From an uncultured Saprospiraceae bacterium (lineage in GTDB: Bacteria > Bacteroidota > Bacteroidia > Chitinophagales > Saprospiraceae), in NCBI GenBank assembly GCA_905480605.1, contig CAJQRD010000002.1, forward strand, positions 58,641 through 122,640: DNA of 64,000 nucleotides. The letters run 5' to 3'. Each line of letters begins with the position of its first letter. Within the stretch, counting starts at the first letter, position 1. Positions 26,942 to 35,466 of the stretch are shown here, piece after piece. Position numbers and translations under genes: made by a program. The notes under the pieces are model-generated. The model made no database searches and was not told the origin of the DNA. It saw only the letters and a program-made list of their open reading frames with translations.

Positions 26942-28282
26942 TTACTGCTCGTATTCCACATATAAGCTTGGATCTAAGTACCAGGCTTTCTTAGAAATTG
27001 TACGACGGATATTTTGCAGGTATTCTTCTAGATCGACTTCCTTACAATCAAATTTAAATCCTACTCTTGTCAACCCACCTTCAACAGATTGAAAAACATC
27101 ATAACCTTCTCTCAACAATTTATCATGCATTCGGATTGAATTTCGTGCCCGTTTAAATGCGCCAGTTATTATAATGCATTTGTCAGGAAGCGGTACACCT
27201 TTAAAAGTAAATTCTTCATTTTCAATTAAACCATTTTCGAGTGAATCGGCATAAGTCATTATGGTGTTCTCTAAAATTGCTTTATCATCAGCATTTGGAA
27301 CGCTATCGTTTGATAAGTTAAATAACTTCTGACATCCAAAATAACATAAAATCAATAACAACAAAAGGCCCAAAAGAAGTGCAATATTTCTTCCATTGAA
27401 AATACTATCTGCTTCATAATTTGAATTTACGGGCTTAGAATCCCATGTGACACCTGGGTCAAAAGAAGGTGTTTTGTTAACCTCTTCTTTTGTTGCGGTC
27501 TTTGTATTGTCTTGGGACTTTGGAATTACTACTGGCAACGTAAGATCTTCTCGTCGCAACTCAAAAGATTCTTCCTCATCCTCAGCATCAAACTCCTCTC
27601 TCACAAATTCAAAAGATTCTTCCTCATCTTCAGTATCAAACTCCTCTTTTATCAATTCAAATGACTCTTCTTCATCAGCAGTATCAAACTCCTCTCTTAC
27701 AAACTCAAATGACTCTTCTTCATCTGTTGTTTCGATTATGTCAGATTCGAGGTTTGAAGATTTATCAATATTAGAGATAGAGCTGATATCATCACTTTCA
27801 TTATCGTCATTATTTATGACCTTCCCAATTGGAACTAAAGGGGAATACCCAGATAAATCTCTTCGATCAATGTGGGAAACTGGAATTTCAGGTAGTCCTT
27901 TATAAAACAAATTCACAAAGTCTTGATCAGGAGTGCAAGCCAAAGACATGTTTTCATCTTGTTTAAAACTCGCAATACCCTTAATATTGACTTTGCCGTA
28001 ATTAACAAGGGCATTTAAAAGTTTCTCACAAAATTTCTTGAAAGCTTTTTCGGCATCGTGTGTAGAAATGTTATATTTTTCTTGAAGCCAATTAAAAAGA
28101 TGTGTATTTGAAGAGTTAGATTCGCTAAAATGCAGTTTCATCGATGGAGGTCGTAGTGATTTTCTTTGTTCACCAAAAGATGCAGGGTTGTGAACAAGCG
28201 ACAATGTGCCTATCCCATACAGACCTACTGGATTCAATTCAGCTAAGGTCTCGCGTATCGATTCTGCTATATTTATCTGCAA
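26942..28282 (-). CDS. HU-CCDC81 / SPOR-domain membrane protein with acidic tandem repeats
   Basis: A 446-residue protein. Residues 1-130 are the paired HU-like (CCDC81-type) domains found only in Bacteroidota (NPVGLYGIGTLSLVHNPASF ... YGKVNIKGIASF). Residues about 190-255 contain four 16-residue acidic repeats of the form DEEESFEFVREEFDTA. A transmembrane helix follows (IALLLGLLLLLILCYFGC, about 310-327), and the C-terminus is a SPOR-like peptidoglycan-binding domain (IITGAFKRARNSIRMHDKLL ...). The layout suggests cytoplasmic DNA- or protein-binding domains tied through the membrane to the cell wall, but the function is not known. The divergent hemL gene lies upstream. Confidence 0.8.
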   Translation of the reverse strand: MQINIAESIRETLAELNPVGLYGIGTLSLVHNPASFGEQRKSLRPPSMKLHFSESNSSNTHLFNWLQEKYNISTHDAEKAFKKFCEKLLNALVNYGKVNIKGIASFKQDENMSLACTPDQDFVNLFYKGLPEIPVSHIDRRDLSGYSPLVPIGKVINNDDNESDDISSISNIDKSSNLESDIIETTDEEESFEFVREEFDTADEEESFELIKEEFDTEDEEESFEFVREEFDAEDEEESFELRREDLTLPVVIPKSQDNTKTATKEEVNKTPSFDPGVTWDSKPVNSNYEADSIFNGRNIALLLGLLLLLILCYFGCQKLFNLSNDSVPNADDKAILENTIMTYADSLENGLIENEEFTFKGVPLPDKCIIITGAFKRARNSIRMHDKLLREGYDVFQSVEGGLTRVGFKFDCKEVDLEEYLQNIRRTISKKAWYLDPSLYVEYEQ

Positions 28283-28304
28283 TTCTTATCTATTCTCAGG
28301 TGGC

Positions 28305-28312
28305 CAAAGTTA
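28305..28312 (-). promoter_or_regulatory. Candidate -7 box for the HU-CCDC81/SPOR gene
   Basis: The reverse strand reads TAACTTTG, an exact match to TAnnTTTG, 23 bp upstream of the ATG at 28282. No clear -33 element is seen. Confidence 0.4.
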
Positions 28313-28411
28313 CAATGTTTATTTATAATAAGTTTTGATAAACGCAATTATCTTAGATTTCGCAAAATCAATTACCAATTAGCTTTACTTTTGAGGTCTA
28401 AAACGTACAAA

Positions 28412-29698
28412 TTGAAAAGAACTAATTCAGCAAAACTTTTTAAAGAAGCACAAAATATGTTCCCTGGAGGGGTTCATTCACCAGTTAGAGCCTTCAAATC
28501 AGTAGATGGCCCGCCTATTTTCATGAAAAAAGGTGATGGATGTCACATAACTGATGTTGATAACAATACCTATTTGGACTTTTGTTGTAGCTGGGGACCT
28601 CTCATTTTAGGACACAACCACCCTTCTATCCGTAAAACCTTGAAGAAAAATCTTGATAACGGAACATCATTTGGAACGCCAACAGCTTTAGGCAATGACA
28701 TCGGTAAATTACTGCTTGACAATCATAAGTATCTGGATATGGTACGATTCGTTAGTTCAGGTACAGAAGCTGTCATGTCGGCAATCCGATTAGCAAGAGG
28801 ATATACAGGTAAAAATAAGATAATCAAGTTTGAAGGTTGTTACCATGGTCATGTCGATTCACTATTGGTAAAAGCGGGTTCAGGATTGGCCACATTTGGG
28901 GTTTCTACGTCTGCAGGAATTCCTGAATCTTTTGCACAAGAAACAATCGTGCTTCCGTTAAATGATCTGCAGGGATGTATGGATCTTTTAAAATCAAATG
29001 ATGACATAGCAGCTATTATAATTGAACCAATACCAGCGAATAATGGGTTGTTGTTGCAAGATAGAAACTTCCTAGCATGGTTAAGAAAACTATGTGATGA
29101 TCACAAAGTACTTCTAATCTTTGATGAAGTGATTTCTGGTTTTAGAGTTGGATTTGAAGGTGCCGCAGGTTACTACTCTATCCAACCAGATCTTTTGACT
29201 TTCGGTAAAATACTAGGTGGCGGTTTGCCTGTAGGTGCATTTGGAGGTAAAAAAGAAATAATGGCTCATGTTGCGCCTCTAGGCAATGTTTATCAAGCTG
29301 GAACACTTTCAGCTAACCCTCTCGCTATATCAGCAGGAATTGCAGCATTAACAGAATTGCTTAAGCCTAATTTTTATGAATCACTTGAGGAGAAAACACA
29401 ATACTTTGTTGGTCTCATCCAAGCTCATATAAAAGCCAAAAAATACAATATGTCAATTCAGACGATTGCATCTATATTTTGGTTTTCATTTTCTAAAAAG
29501 AGAGCCATGACTGCTGATGACATTCGTCCGAGTAAAATGAAACTATTCAGAGAGATGCATGCCATACTTTTAAAGAAAGGTATTTATTTGGGTCCATCCG
29601 GTTATGAAGTAGGATTTATTTCTGCAGCACATGACAAGGAAACATTAACCATTGCCGCAAAAGTCATAAATAAGGCTATTGATAAAGTTATGAAGTGA
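28412..29698 (+). CDS. hemL: Glutamate-1-semialdehyde 2,1-aminomutase
   Basis: A class III PLP-dependent aminomutase of about 428 residues that makes 5-aminolevulinate from glutamate-1-semialdehyde in the C5 haem pathway. Landmarks: FPGGVHSPVRAF near the N-terminus, SSGTEAVMSAIRLARGYTG (cofactor phosphate), YHGHVDSLLVKAGSG, FDEVISGFRVG, and the Schiff-base lysine in LTFGKILGGGLPVGAFGG (K266 from the chosen start). No ATG precedes the conserved core, so the start must be a TTG: the one at 28412 gives an N-terminus (MKRTNSAKLF) that fits the family, while the TTG at 28391 would add seven residues. Length is normal. The two-component genes that follow are probably independent or loosely linked. 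Confidence 0.94.
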   Translation: MKRTNSAKLFKEAQNMFPGGVHSPVRAFKSVDGPPIFMKKGDGCHITDVDNNTYLDFCCSWGPLILGHNHPSIRKTLKKNLDNGTSFGTPTALGNDIGKLLLDNHKYLDMVRFVSSGTEAVMSAIRLARGYTGKNKIIKFEGCYHGHVDSLLVKAGSGLATFGVSTSAGIPESFAQETIVLPLNDLQGCMDLLKSNDDIAAIIIEPIPANNGLLLQDRNFLAWLRKLCDDHKVLLIFDEVISGFRVGFEGAAGYYSIQPDLLTFGKILGGGLPVGAFGGKKEIMAHVAPLGNVYQAGTLSANPLAISAGIAALTELLKPNFYESLEEKTQYFVGLIQAHIKAKKYNMSIQTIASIFWFSFSKKRAMTADDIRPSKMKLFREMHAILLKKGIYLGPSGYEVGFISAAHDKETLTIAAKVINKAIDKVMK

Positions 29699-29738
29699 TT
29701 TGAAACAGAATAGTTAATGACTCCAATGAAAAATATCA

Positions 29739-30698
29739 GTGCAAAACATTAAAAAATATCGCTTTCTTCATTTTCTCGTAATGGCTTATCTCATTGCGGC
29801 ATTTGCTTGGTGGGCTATTCTCTTGACCAAGCGTAATACCGAAATTTATGAATTGAAAAAAGAATATGCTGTTGCTCAAAATAAGGTGTCACTAGGAGAA
29901 GTAGAAAAGGAATATAATATCTCAAAAAAGATGGTCATGGGAGAAGGCTTGGTGTTTGCCTTTTCCATCCTAATTGGTCTCTTATTGATCAATCGCGCTT
30001 TTTGGTCTGAATTAAAACTGAATAAGAGATTGAATAACTTTCTACTAAGTGTGACCCATGAATTGAAGACACCCATTACAGCACTGAAACTTATTAATAA
30101 AACTATTGCTACTAAAAGTTTGAGCCCTGAACAGCAAACTGAGCTTCTACAAACTGCTGAAGAAGAAACAACAAGACTTGAATCCCTGGTCAATAATATT
30201 CTTACAGCTGCACAAATGGAAAGTGCCTACAAGTTCAATTTTGAAAAAACAAATTTAAGTGATTTACTGCTCAACAGGATCCAAAGATTTCAAAAAATAA
30301 ATAAGGAAATTGAAATTATCAAAGAGATTAAAGAGCCGCATTCATTTATAAAAGCAGATAAAGAAGCACTTACAAAATTGGTTGACAACCTAATCGATAA
30401 TGCTTTGAAATACTCAAAAGGAGCCAAAAAGATTATCGTAAGGAGTGAAGAAAACCAATCATCCGTCTCACTTTCGATTATAGATTATGGAAAAGGAATT
30501 AAAAATGAGGAACGCAAAAAAATACTCAGTAAATTCTATAGAACAGGTGATGAAGATATTAGAGAAACGAAGGGTACTGGATTAGGGTTGTTTATTGTAA
30601 AAGAAATTGCATTGGCACATAAGGCAAAACTATCAATTATTGATAATCCCGAGGGAGGAGCCATTTTCAAATTAGACTTTCCTATTTTAAAAGTATGA
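29739..30698 (+). CDS. Membrane sensor histidine kinase
   Basis: A 319-residue kinase with two transmembrane helices (about 12-30 and 68-86) around a short 37-residue periplasmic or extracytoplasmic loop, too small for a classical sensor domain. The HisKA domain has the phosphoacceptor H107 in SVTHELKTPITALK. The HATPase domain shows the N box LVDNLIDNALKYS, G1 DYGKGI and G2 GTGLGLFIVKE. The start appears to be a GTG at 29739, because the first ATG in frame (codon 15) would cut into the first helix. Its stop overlaps the response regulator start by 4 bp (ATGA), so the pair is translationally coupled. The stimulus is unknown; the short loop suggests membrane or envelope sensing. Confidence 0.9.
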   Translation: MQNIKKYRFLHFLVMAYLIAAFAWWAILLTKRNTEIYELKKEYAVAQNKVSLGEVEKEYNISKKMVMGEGLVFAFSILIGLLLINRAFWSELKLNKRLNNFLLSVTHELKTPITALKLINKTIATKSLSPEQQTELLQTAEEETTRLESLVNNILTAAQMESAYKFNFEKTNLSDLLLNRIQRFQKINKEIEIIKEIKEPHSFIKADKEALTKLVDNLIDNALKYSKGAKKIIVRSEENQSSVSLSIIDYGKGIKNEERKKILSKFYRTGDEDIRETKGTGLGLFIVKEIALAHKAKLSIIDNPEGGAIFKLDFPILKV

Positions 30699-31393
30699 CA
30701 AATAACAAACGATTATTACTTATTGAGGATGAACCAAGTCTCAGCAAAGTCATCAAAATAAACTTACAAATTGAAGGTTTTGAAGTCGTGACCACACTTG
30801 ATGGTGAAGGGGCTTTAAACAAATTAGACAGCGAGTACTTTGATTTGATCATTCTTGACTTGATGCTTCCTAAAATTAATGGCTTAGATATTCTTCAAAA
30901 ACACAGACTGAAAAACAATACCGTTCCAATCATTATTATATCTGCAAAGGATACTTCATCTGATAGAATAAAAGGACTTAAATATGGTGCTGACGATTAC
31001 CTCAACAAACCATTTGAAATTGAAGAATTGTTGATAAGGATTCAAAATTTAATAAAAAGAGCTCCAGATTCTGAAGTGAGAAATACTGAAGAGATAATTT
31101 CATTCGGAGATAATATTATAAACTTCAGTTCATTCAAAGCCAAGCATAAGGATGTTGATATAGAATTAAGTTCAAAAGAAGCCAGTATTCTTAAGTTGTT
31201 GATTTCTCATGAAGGTAAGGTTGTATCTAGACAAGATATTTTAAAGTCAGTCTGGAACTATGATGTGTTTCCTTCTACCAGAACAGTTGATAATTTTATA
31301 GCAAGTCTTCGAAAGTATTTTGAGGTGGATCCAAAGAATCCTCAATTTATTCAATCTGTGAGAGGAGTTGGATATCGGTTTTCTCGGGACTAG
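30695..31393 (+). CDS. OmpR/PhoB-family response regulator
   Basis: A 232-residue regulator with an N-terminal receiver (acidic pair E11/D12, phosphoacceptor D55 in LIILDLMLP, lysine in DDYLNKPFE) and a C-terminal winged helix (LSSKEASILKLLISHEGKVV ... SRTVDNF-type region read as STRTVDNFIASLRKYFE ... RGVGYRF). It starts within the kinase stop codon region (4-bp overlap), so the two form one two-component system. Expected to bind DNA as a dimer when phosphorylated; target genes cannot be seen. No downstream gene follows on this strand: the next coding region is convergent. Confidence 0.93.
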   Translation: MTNNKRLLLIEDEPSLSKVIKINLQIEGFEVVTTLDGEGALNKLDSEYFDLIILDLMLPKINGLDILQKHRLKNNTVPIIIISAKDTSSDRIKGLKYGADDYLNKPFEIEELLIRIQNLIKRAPDSEVRNTEEIISFGDNIINFSSFKAKHKDVDIELSSKEASILKLLISHEGKVVSRQDILKSVWNYDVFPSTRTVDNFIASLRKYFEVDPKNPQFIQSVRGVGYRFSRD

Positions 31394-31435
31394 GTAATTA
31401 GGGATTAGGGATTAAGGATTATGGATTATGTATTA
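31394..31435. repeat. Short heptamer array, nGGATTA-type units
   Basis: Directly after the regulator stop come about six imperfect 7-bp units (GTAATTA, GGGATTA twice, AGGATTA, TGGATTA, TGTATTA). This is the same period and almost the same unit as the larger array at 51476-51607. Both sit between convergent genes. Bases 31436-31567 hold a degenerate CACGGAG / CACAGAG / CGCAGAG stretch and no gene. Confidence 0.65.
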
Positions 31436-31567
31436 TTTATTCTGTAATCTTTTTATTGGCTTAAGCTTGATGATTTATCTTTTTTTCTCACGGAGGTGCA
31501 CAGAGGATTTTAGAGATTCACAGAGTGCTTAATGAGTTACGCAGAGAAAGGCTAAAAATGTTATCAT

Positions 31568-31600
31568 AAAAAAAAGCCTGGTCGCGATGCAACCAAGCTT
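31568..31600 (-). terminator. Rho-independent terminator, reverse strand
   Basis: The reverse strand reads AAGCTTGGTT, a short loop, then GACCAGGCTT and a run of T. One internal mismatch is present on the other strand. It lies 40 bp beyond the stop of the small secreted-protein gene. Confidence 0.7.
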
Positions 31601-31640
31601 TGAACGTATTAAGTTAGTGTAATGTTAAACTTTATGCTGA

Positions 31641-32021
31641 TTAGCCATTGGCTAAAGCTTCTTCGGTAACGTGAATTTTTGCCATTACAGTTACATCCGA
31701 TTTTTCGAATTTAAACTCGGCGATATGTGTTCCAACGCTGAAACCACTTTTTGGCAAGAAAATCAATTCTGACCCTGCTACATTATAACCTTTGTGTTTG
31801 TTTGTTTCTGTATCAACAGTTCTCAAAGATTTGATAGGTTGTTCTGATCTTATTTTGATCATTTTTCTTCTAGCTTCGTATTTCACTGAAAACTGAAAAC
31901 TGATCTTCTCAGGGTTCATTATTTCAACGACTATATCATTATCTGTACTACTTACTACATCTGCATTTTGTTGTGCAGGATATAAATTCAAAGCCACTAG
32001 TATTAAAATAAATAATTGCAT
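31641..32021 (-). CDS. Small secreted protein of unknown function
   Basis: A 126-residue protein starting MQLFILILVALNLYPAQQNA, a short but plausible signal peptide cut near residue 17. The rest is beta-rich with no cysteine and no known motif; the fold looks Ig-like (IRSEQPIKSLRTVDTETNKH, then FSVGTHIAEFKFEKSDV), comparable to beta-sandwich sorting or adhesin modules. I do not recognise the family. A clear terminator follows its stop and a short hairpin (32049-32070, arms AATTCCA / TGGAATT) precedes it, so it may be its own transcription unit or an attenuated distal gene of the PorE-like operon. Confidence 0.65.
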   Translation of the reverse strand: MQLFILILVALNLYPAQQNADVVSSTDNDIVVEIMNPEKISFQFSVKYEARRKMIKIRSEQPIKSLRTVDTETNKHKGYNVAGSELIFLPKSGFSVGTHIAEFKFEKSDVTVMAKIHVTEEALANG

Positions 32022-32094
32022 GATTAAGGTTTTTCTTCTAAAAAGACAAATTCCATACCAAAGTGGAATTAAAGAAGAAAAAAGATATTATATT

Positions 32095-34089
32095 TTACTT
32101 TAAAATCTTGAAAGTAGTGCGCCTATTGGTTTGATGCTGATTTTCGGTACAATTGTCACAATCACAATTTATCGCTAAATTAGATTCTCCATAACCAATA
32201 GGACTTAAACGCTGGCCATCAATCCCATTTAGAGTCAGGTATTCCACAACTGACTCTGCCCGTCTTTGAGAAAGGTCTTTATTGTAATCCAGTTCTCCCC
32301 TGCAATCTGTGTGAGATCCCAATTCAATATATAATTGTGGATTTAGCTTGAGCAATGATACTAAGGAATTTAATGAAGGTCTTGCATCTTCTCTAATATT
32401 CGCCTTATCATAATCATAGTAAATATTTGGAATTGTAATTTCAGAATCATAGACGATTCTATCCATTGGAATTTCAATATTTACTGTAGTGTCAGATGTG
32501 ATTTGTGACCTTGAAGCAACAAATAATTTTTCCTCCTTGGTCAAGAATTCTATTCTCTTGGAAAGTATATCATGTGAACCAGAGGAGGAAAGTTCCAAGA
32601 GAAATCTTCCACTATCATCTGTGATCAAGTTAAAGGAAGTGTCTCTTGTTGAAAAACTCACATAAGCATCAGCAATAGCATTTTTGCTTATAATTTTCAA
32701 ATTGGGGTCTCCTTTTTCATATATATTCTCTACTACCCTACCTGCCAAATAGATACTGTATATTGGTGCAATATCCTCAGTGGGTTCGTCTTCCTCATAT
32801 TCATCTTCAGTTTTTACTTTAGGGTAAATTGAGAAAAAGAAAATATCATCATTGTTAGCAAAATTCCTTGATGATGATAAAAAACCTTCAAGAAGCAAAT
32901 TGGCATTGGGTTTGAAACTATCGTCTATAACCAACCCAAAATCATCTGCTCCACTGTTCAAAGGCAAGCCAACGTTTTGAGGCTTAGTCCACTCTCCGTT
33001 TACGAGATATGATTTAAATATATCCAGTCCACCATAACCAAGATGACCATCGGAGGAAAAATACAAAGTGTCTTTATAGGAAGTAGGAAATTTTTCACTG
33101 CCTAATGAATTGATTGTGGTCGGCATTAGGACTGCTTCAGTCCAACCACTCTCAACACGCTCAGAATAATACAAATCATATGTCTTTGAACCGTTAGCTG
33201 CTGCTGAAAAAACCAAAACACTATCATTCTCTATTAAAGCTGGATGAAAGAAATTTGTTTTATCATCAAAAAACATCAATGGTTCAGGCTCCAACCAATA
33301 ACCATTTGCGCGTTTGCTGTAGTATAATTTGCAATATTGCCCTTCTCGTTCTTTAGATTCACATCTCGAAAAGAATATTTCATCAAAGGTTTTATTGAAA
33401 CAAACTGTTCCTTCATTTGCGTCAGAATTGATTACTGCATCAAAATTATGTACTTGACGCCCACGCTTATTTATAACGAAAAGGTCAGAGAAGTTATTAC
33501 CAGTAGTTTGATAAGTATCATTTCCTGTACTTCCCTCTCTATCCGAAGAAAAAACAATGAAATCATTTTCAAAAAAAGCAGGGCTGTATTCTGAGTATTC
33601 AGTATTTATAGAAAATGGTTCTATATCGTACTGATCTAGATTTTTCATTTTCTTGATAGCCTCAGAACAAATTTCAGCTTCAGATCTATATTTGCTAATC
33701 TTGGTTTTCTTATAAATTGTGGCAAAAAGATTGGCAGCATCTTCAAATCTTTCATTTTTTTTAAGAGCGTAAGCCAGATTAATACTTGACTTATCAGATG
33801 TTTGCAATTGATCAGTCAAATCATACCATTTCAAAGCATTGGGGTGATCTTGCAAAAAATCATAGGATTGGGCCAATAAAGAAGCCTTTCTAAACCTATC
33901 GGCAGAATTATTCACTTCCAAGTATTCTTCCTCAAGTAATTCAATAGCCACTGCATATTGTTTTACTGAAAATGCCATTTCACCAGTTTTCACAGGCTTA
34001 GTTAAAGAGCATTTACAAAACAAAAATACCAAACAGACCAATCCAATTGAAATGAATATTTGGTGTAATTGTATTTTTTTAAAGATCAT
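32095..34089 (-). CDS. PorE-like outer-membrane protein: TPR, PD40 propeller, CRD and OmpA domains
   Basis: A 664-residue envelope protein. After an N-terminal signal (about 1-28, probable lipoprotein, ending FCKCS) come TPR-like helices (40-140). PD40 propeller blades follow (YSPAFFENDFIVFSSDREGS, FPTSYKDTLYFSSDGHLGYG). A carboxypeptidase-regulatory-like beta-sandwich is near 460-500, and the C-terminal OmpA domain binds peptidoglycan (ELGSHTDCRGELDYN, LSQRRAESVVEYL, NRRTTFKI). This order and length match PorE, a T9SS component that anchors the machinery to the cell wall. Other OmpA-TPR-PD40 proteins share the order, so orthology is inference. The OmpA loop contains a CDCDNC cysteine cluster. 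Its ATG overlaps the upstream gene by 11 bp. Confidence 0.82.
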   Translation of the reverse strand: MIFKKIQLHQIFISIGLVCLVFLFCKCSLTKPVKTGEMAFSVKQYAVAIELLEEEYLEVNNSADRFRKASLLAQSYDFLQDHPNALKWYDLTDQLQTSDKSSINLAYALKKNERFEDAANLFATIYKKTKISKYRSEAEICSEAIKKMKNLDQYDIEPFSINTEYSEYSPAFFENDFIVFSSDREGSTGNDTYQTTGNNFSDLFVINKRGRQVHNFDAVINSDANEGTVCFNKTFDEIFFSRCESKEREGQYCKLYYSKRANGYWLEPEPLMFFDDKTNFFHPALIENDSVLVFSAAANGSKTYDLYYSERVESGWTEAVLMPTTINSLGSEKFPTSYKDTLYFSSDGHLGYGGLDIFKSYLVNGEWTKPQNVGLPLNSGADDFGLVIDDSFKPNANLLLEGFLSSSRNFANNDDIFFFSIYPKVKTEDEYEEDEPTEDIAPIYSIYLAGRVVENIYEKGDPNLKIISKNAIADAYVSFSTRDTSFNLITDDSGRFLLELSSSGSHDILSKRIEFLTKEEKLFVASRSQITSDTTVNIEIPMDRIVYDSEITIPNIYYDYDKANIREDARPSLNSLVSLLKLNPQLYIELGSHTDCRGELDYNKDLSQRRAESVVEYLTLNGIDGQRLSPIGYGESNLAINCDCDNCTENQHQTNRRTTFKILK

Positions 34090-34585
34090 GTACCAAAGTT
34101 AATAATTCATTATAGAGGTAATCGCAAGAATTTACAATTTTTAGACATCTTTCCTTGTAAATGTCTTCCATTTTGTTTTGCTTGATTAAATCTAACGCAG
34201 ATTCAAATGATTGTAGTATTGTATTGAATAGAGGAGTTGAGTAAAAGTCGTATTCATTATGAAAGCGGGTGGCACATTCTGAATTGAAGAGGTAAATATC
34301 TATCATTTCGTAATTCAAAACAGTGACTTTATTCAAATCTGATATGATTTTCTTTATTTTTTGTATTCTAGGTCTCCTTGGTTTGCGATAGCTTTTAGTC
34401 TTGTATTTAGACTCTATATCTAATTTCGCTTTTTCATATGTTTTTTGGCGTTCCTCTACGGAGCCCAATTCCATCTTATAATACTGAGCAACTGCGGATA
34501 CTTTTGTAAATAGCATCAATAATTCCTCCTTCAGCTCATCCTCACCTAATTGATTGATATGTTTTATAAATGTCGATTTACGCAT
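34079..34585 (-). CDS. DUF6155-like helical protein
   Basis: A 168-residue, highly charged alpha-helical protein with no signal peptide. The start HINQLGEDELKEELLMLFTK and the basic stretch KSYRKPRRPRIQKIKKIISD resemble DUF6155, a conserved Bacteroidota/Firmicutes cytosolic family of unknown role. The match is by pattern only. The frame ends 11 bp inside the start of the PorE-like gene, so translation of the two is coupled, and the TPR lipoprotein gene lies 31 bp upstream on the same strand. The three probably share one transcript. Confidence 0.6.
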   Translation of the reverse strand: MRKSTFIKHINQLGEDELKEELLMLFTKVSAVAQYYKMELGSVEERQKTYEKAKLDIESKYKTKSYRKPRRPRIQKIKKIISDLNKVTVLNYEMIDIYLFNSECATRFHNEYDFYSTPLFNTILQSFESALDLIKQNKMEDIYKERCLKIVNSCDYLYNELLTLVHDL

Positions 34586-34616
34586 TGTTCAAATGTACTT
34601 AAATATGGGTAAAATA

Positions 34617-35360
34617 TTAAGAAGTCAATTCTTTAAATGCAGCTTCCAAAATTGGGCTAATTGCTTGCTTCTTTAGAATTTGGTTGTTCTCGTTCACCAC
34701 CTTTTGAACTTCAGTTGCACTATTCAGTTGCTTGTAAATTTTTACAGCAAAATTATTAAGTTCAAACACTCTGTCTGCATTAAAGTTTTCTGTCCAGTAT
34801 TTTTTGGACAGTTTGAAGAACTGCTCAGCTTTTTCATTCTCGCCTTCTACTAGAAAGACACGAGCCATATTAAAGTAAGTGAGGGCTTTACCTTCATAAC
34901 TTTCGAGACCAATGAATAATTGCTCAGCTTTATTTAATTGCAACATCCCAAAATCGACATTGCCTTCCATTGCACTTAGATAACCACAGTAATTAAACAG
35001 ATTTGCCATTTGCATGGTGTCTTTAAGTTGTTCCCATAATCCTAGAGACATGTGGCCATGATGGGAGGCTCGCTTAACATCAGTGGTGTACTGAGTATAT
35101 ATTTTAGATATATTAAAATGTGTATTTGCTGCTTTATCCTTTTTGTCTTGTCGACTATAAATGTTAGCCATTTCATTATAAAAAGAAATCGATCTTACTG
35201 GATTTTTTTGGAACATTTTAAATGATATCTTTTCCAGTGAATCTAGTCTGGTAGGTTTATTTACAACAACTGCTTCTTTTTCTATTTTATCCGACTGCAC
35301 GCTACTGTCTTTGCAGGCATAACTAAAAAAGACCAAAAGGAATAAAGGAAAATACTTCAT
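34617..35360 (-). CDS. TPR-containing lipoprotein
   Basis: A 247-residue lipoprotein. The frame is open to 35381, but the ATG at 35360 gives a clean lipoprotein signal, MKYFPLFLLVFFSYACKDSS, with lipid cysteine 16, so I prefer it. The mature part consists of tetratricopeptide-like helical pairs (SISFYNEMANIYSRQDKKDK, ANLFNYCGYLSAMEGNVDFG, ALTYFNMARVFLVEGENEKA). TPR lipoproteins commonly act as scaffolds for envelope complexes. It heads the cluster with the DUF6155-like and PorE-like genes, which suggests a role in the outer-envelope or T9SS assembly, but this is inference. It is followed upstream by a long non-coding stretch with a MITE-like element. Confidence 0.7.
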   Translation of the reverse strand: MKYFPLFLLVFFSYACKDSSVQSDKIEKEAVVVNKPTRLDSLEKISFKMFQKNPVRSISFYNEMANIYSRQDKKDKAANTHFNISKIYTQYTTDVKRASHHGHMSLGLWEQLKDTMQMANLFNYCGYLSAMEGNVDFGMLQLNKAEQLFIGLESYEGKALTYFNMARVFLVEGENEKAEQFFKLSKKYWTENFNADRVFELNNFAVKIYKQLNSATEVQKVVNENNQILKKQAISPILEAAFKELTS

Positions 35361-35466
35361 TATCAATTTCTTTGAATGCAATTTAGGTAATTATTTAATT
35401 ATTGACTGACTTGAAAGATGGACAAAATTGTGTTTAAAACCACAATACCATTTATTAAAAAAAGTC

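Noticed and set aside
27447..27905. A 152-residue forward frame opposite the HU-CCDC81/SPOR gene.
   Set aside because: It is a shadow of the acidic repeat on the other strand, giving a serine-only sequence (SSSSSAS repeats).
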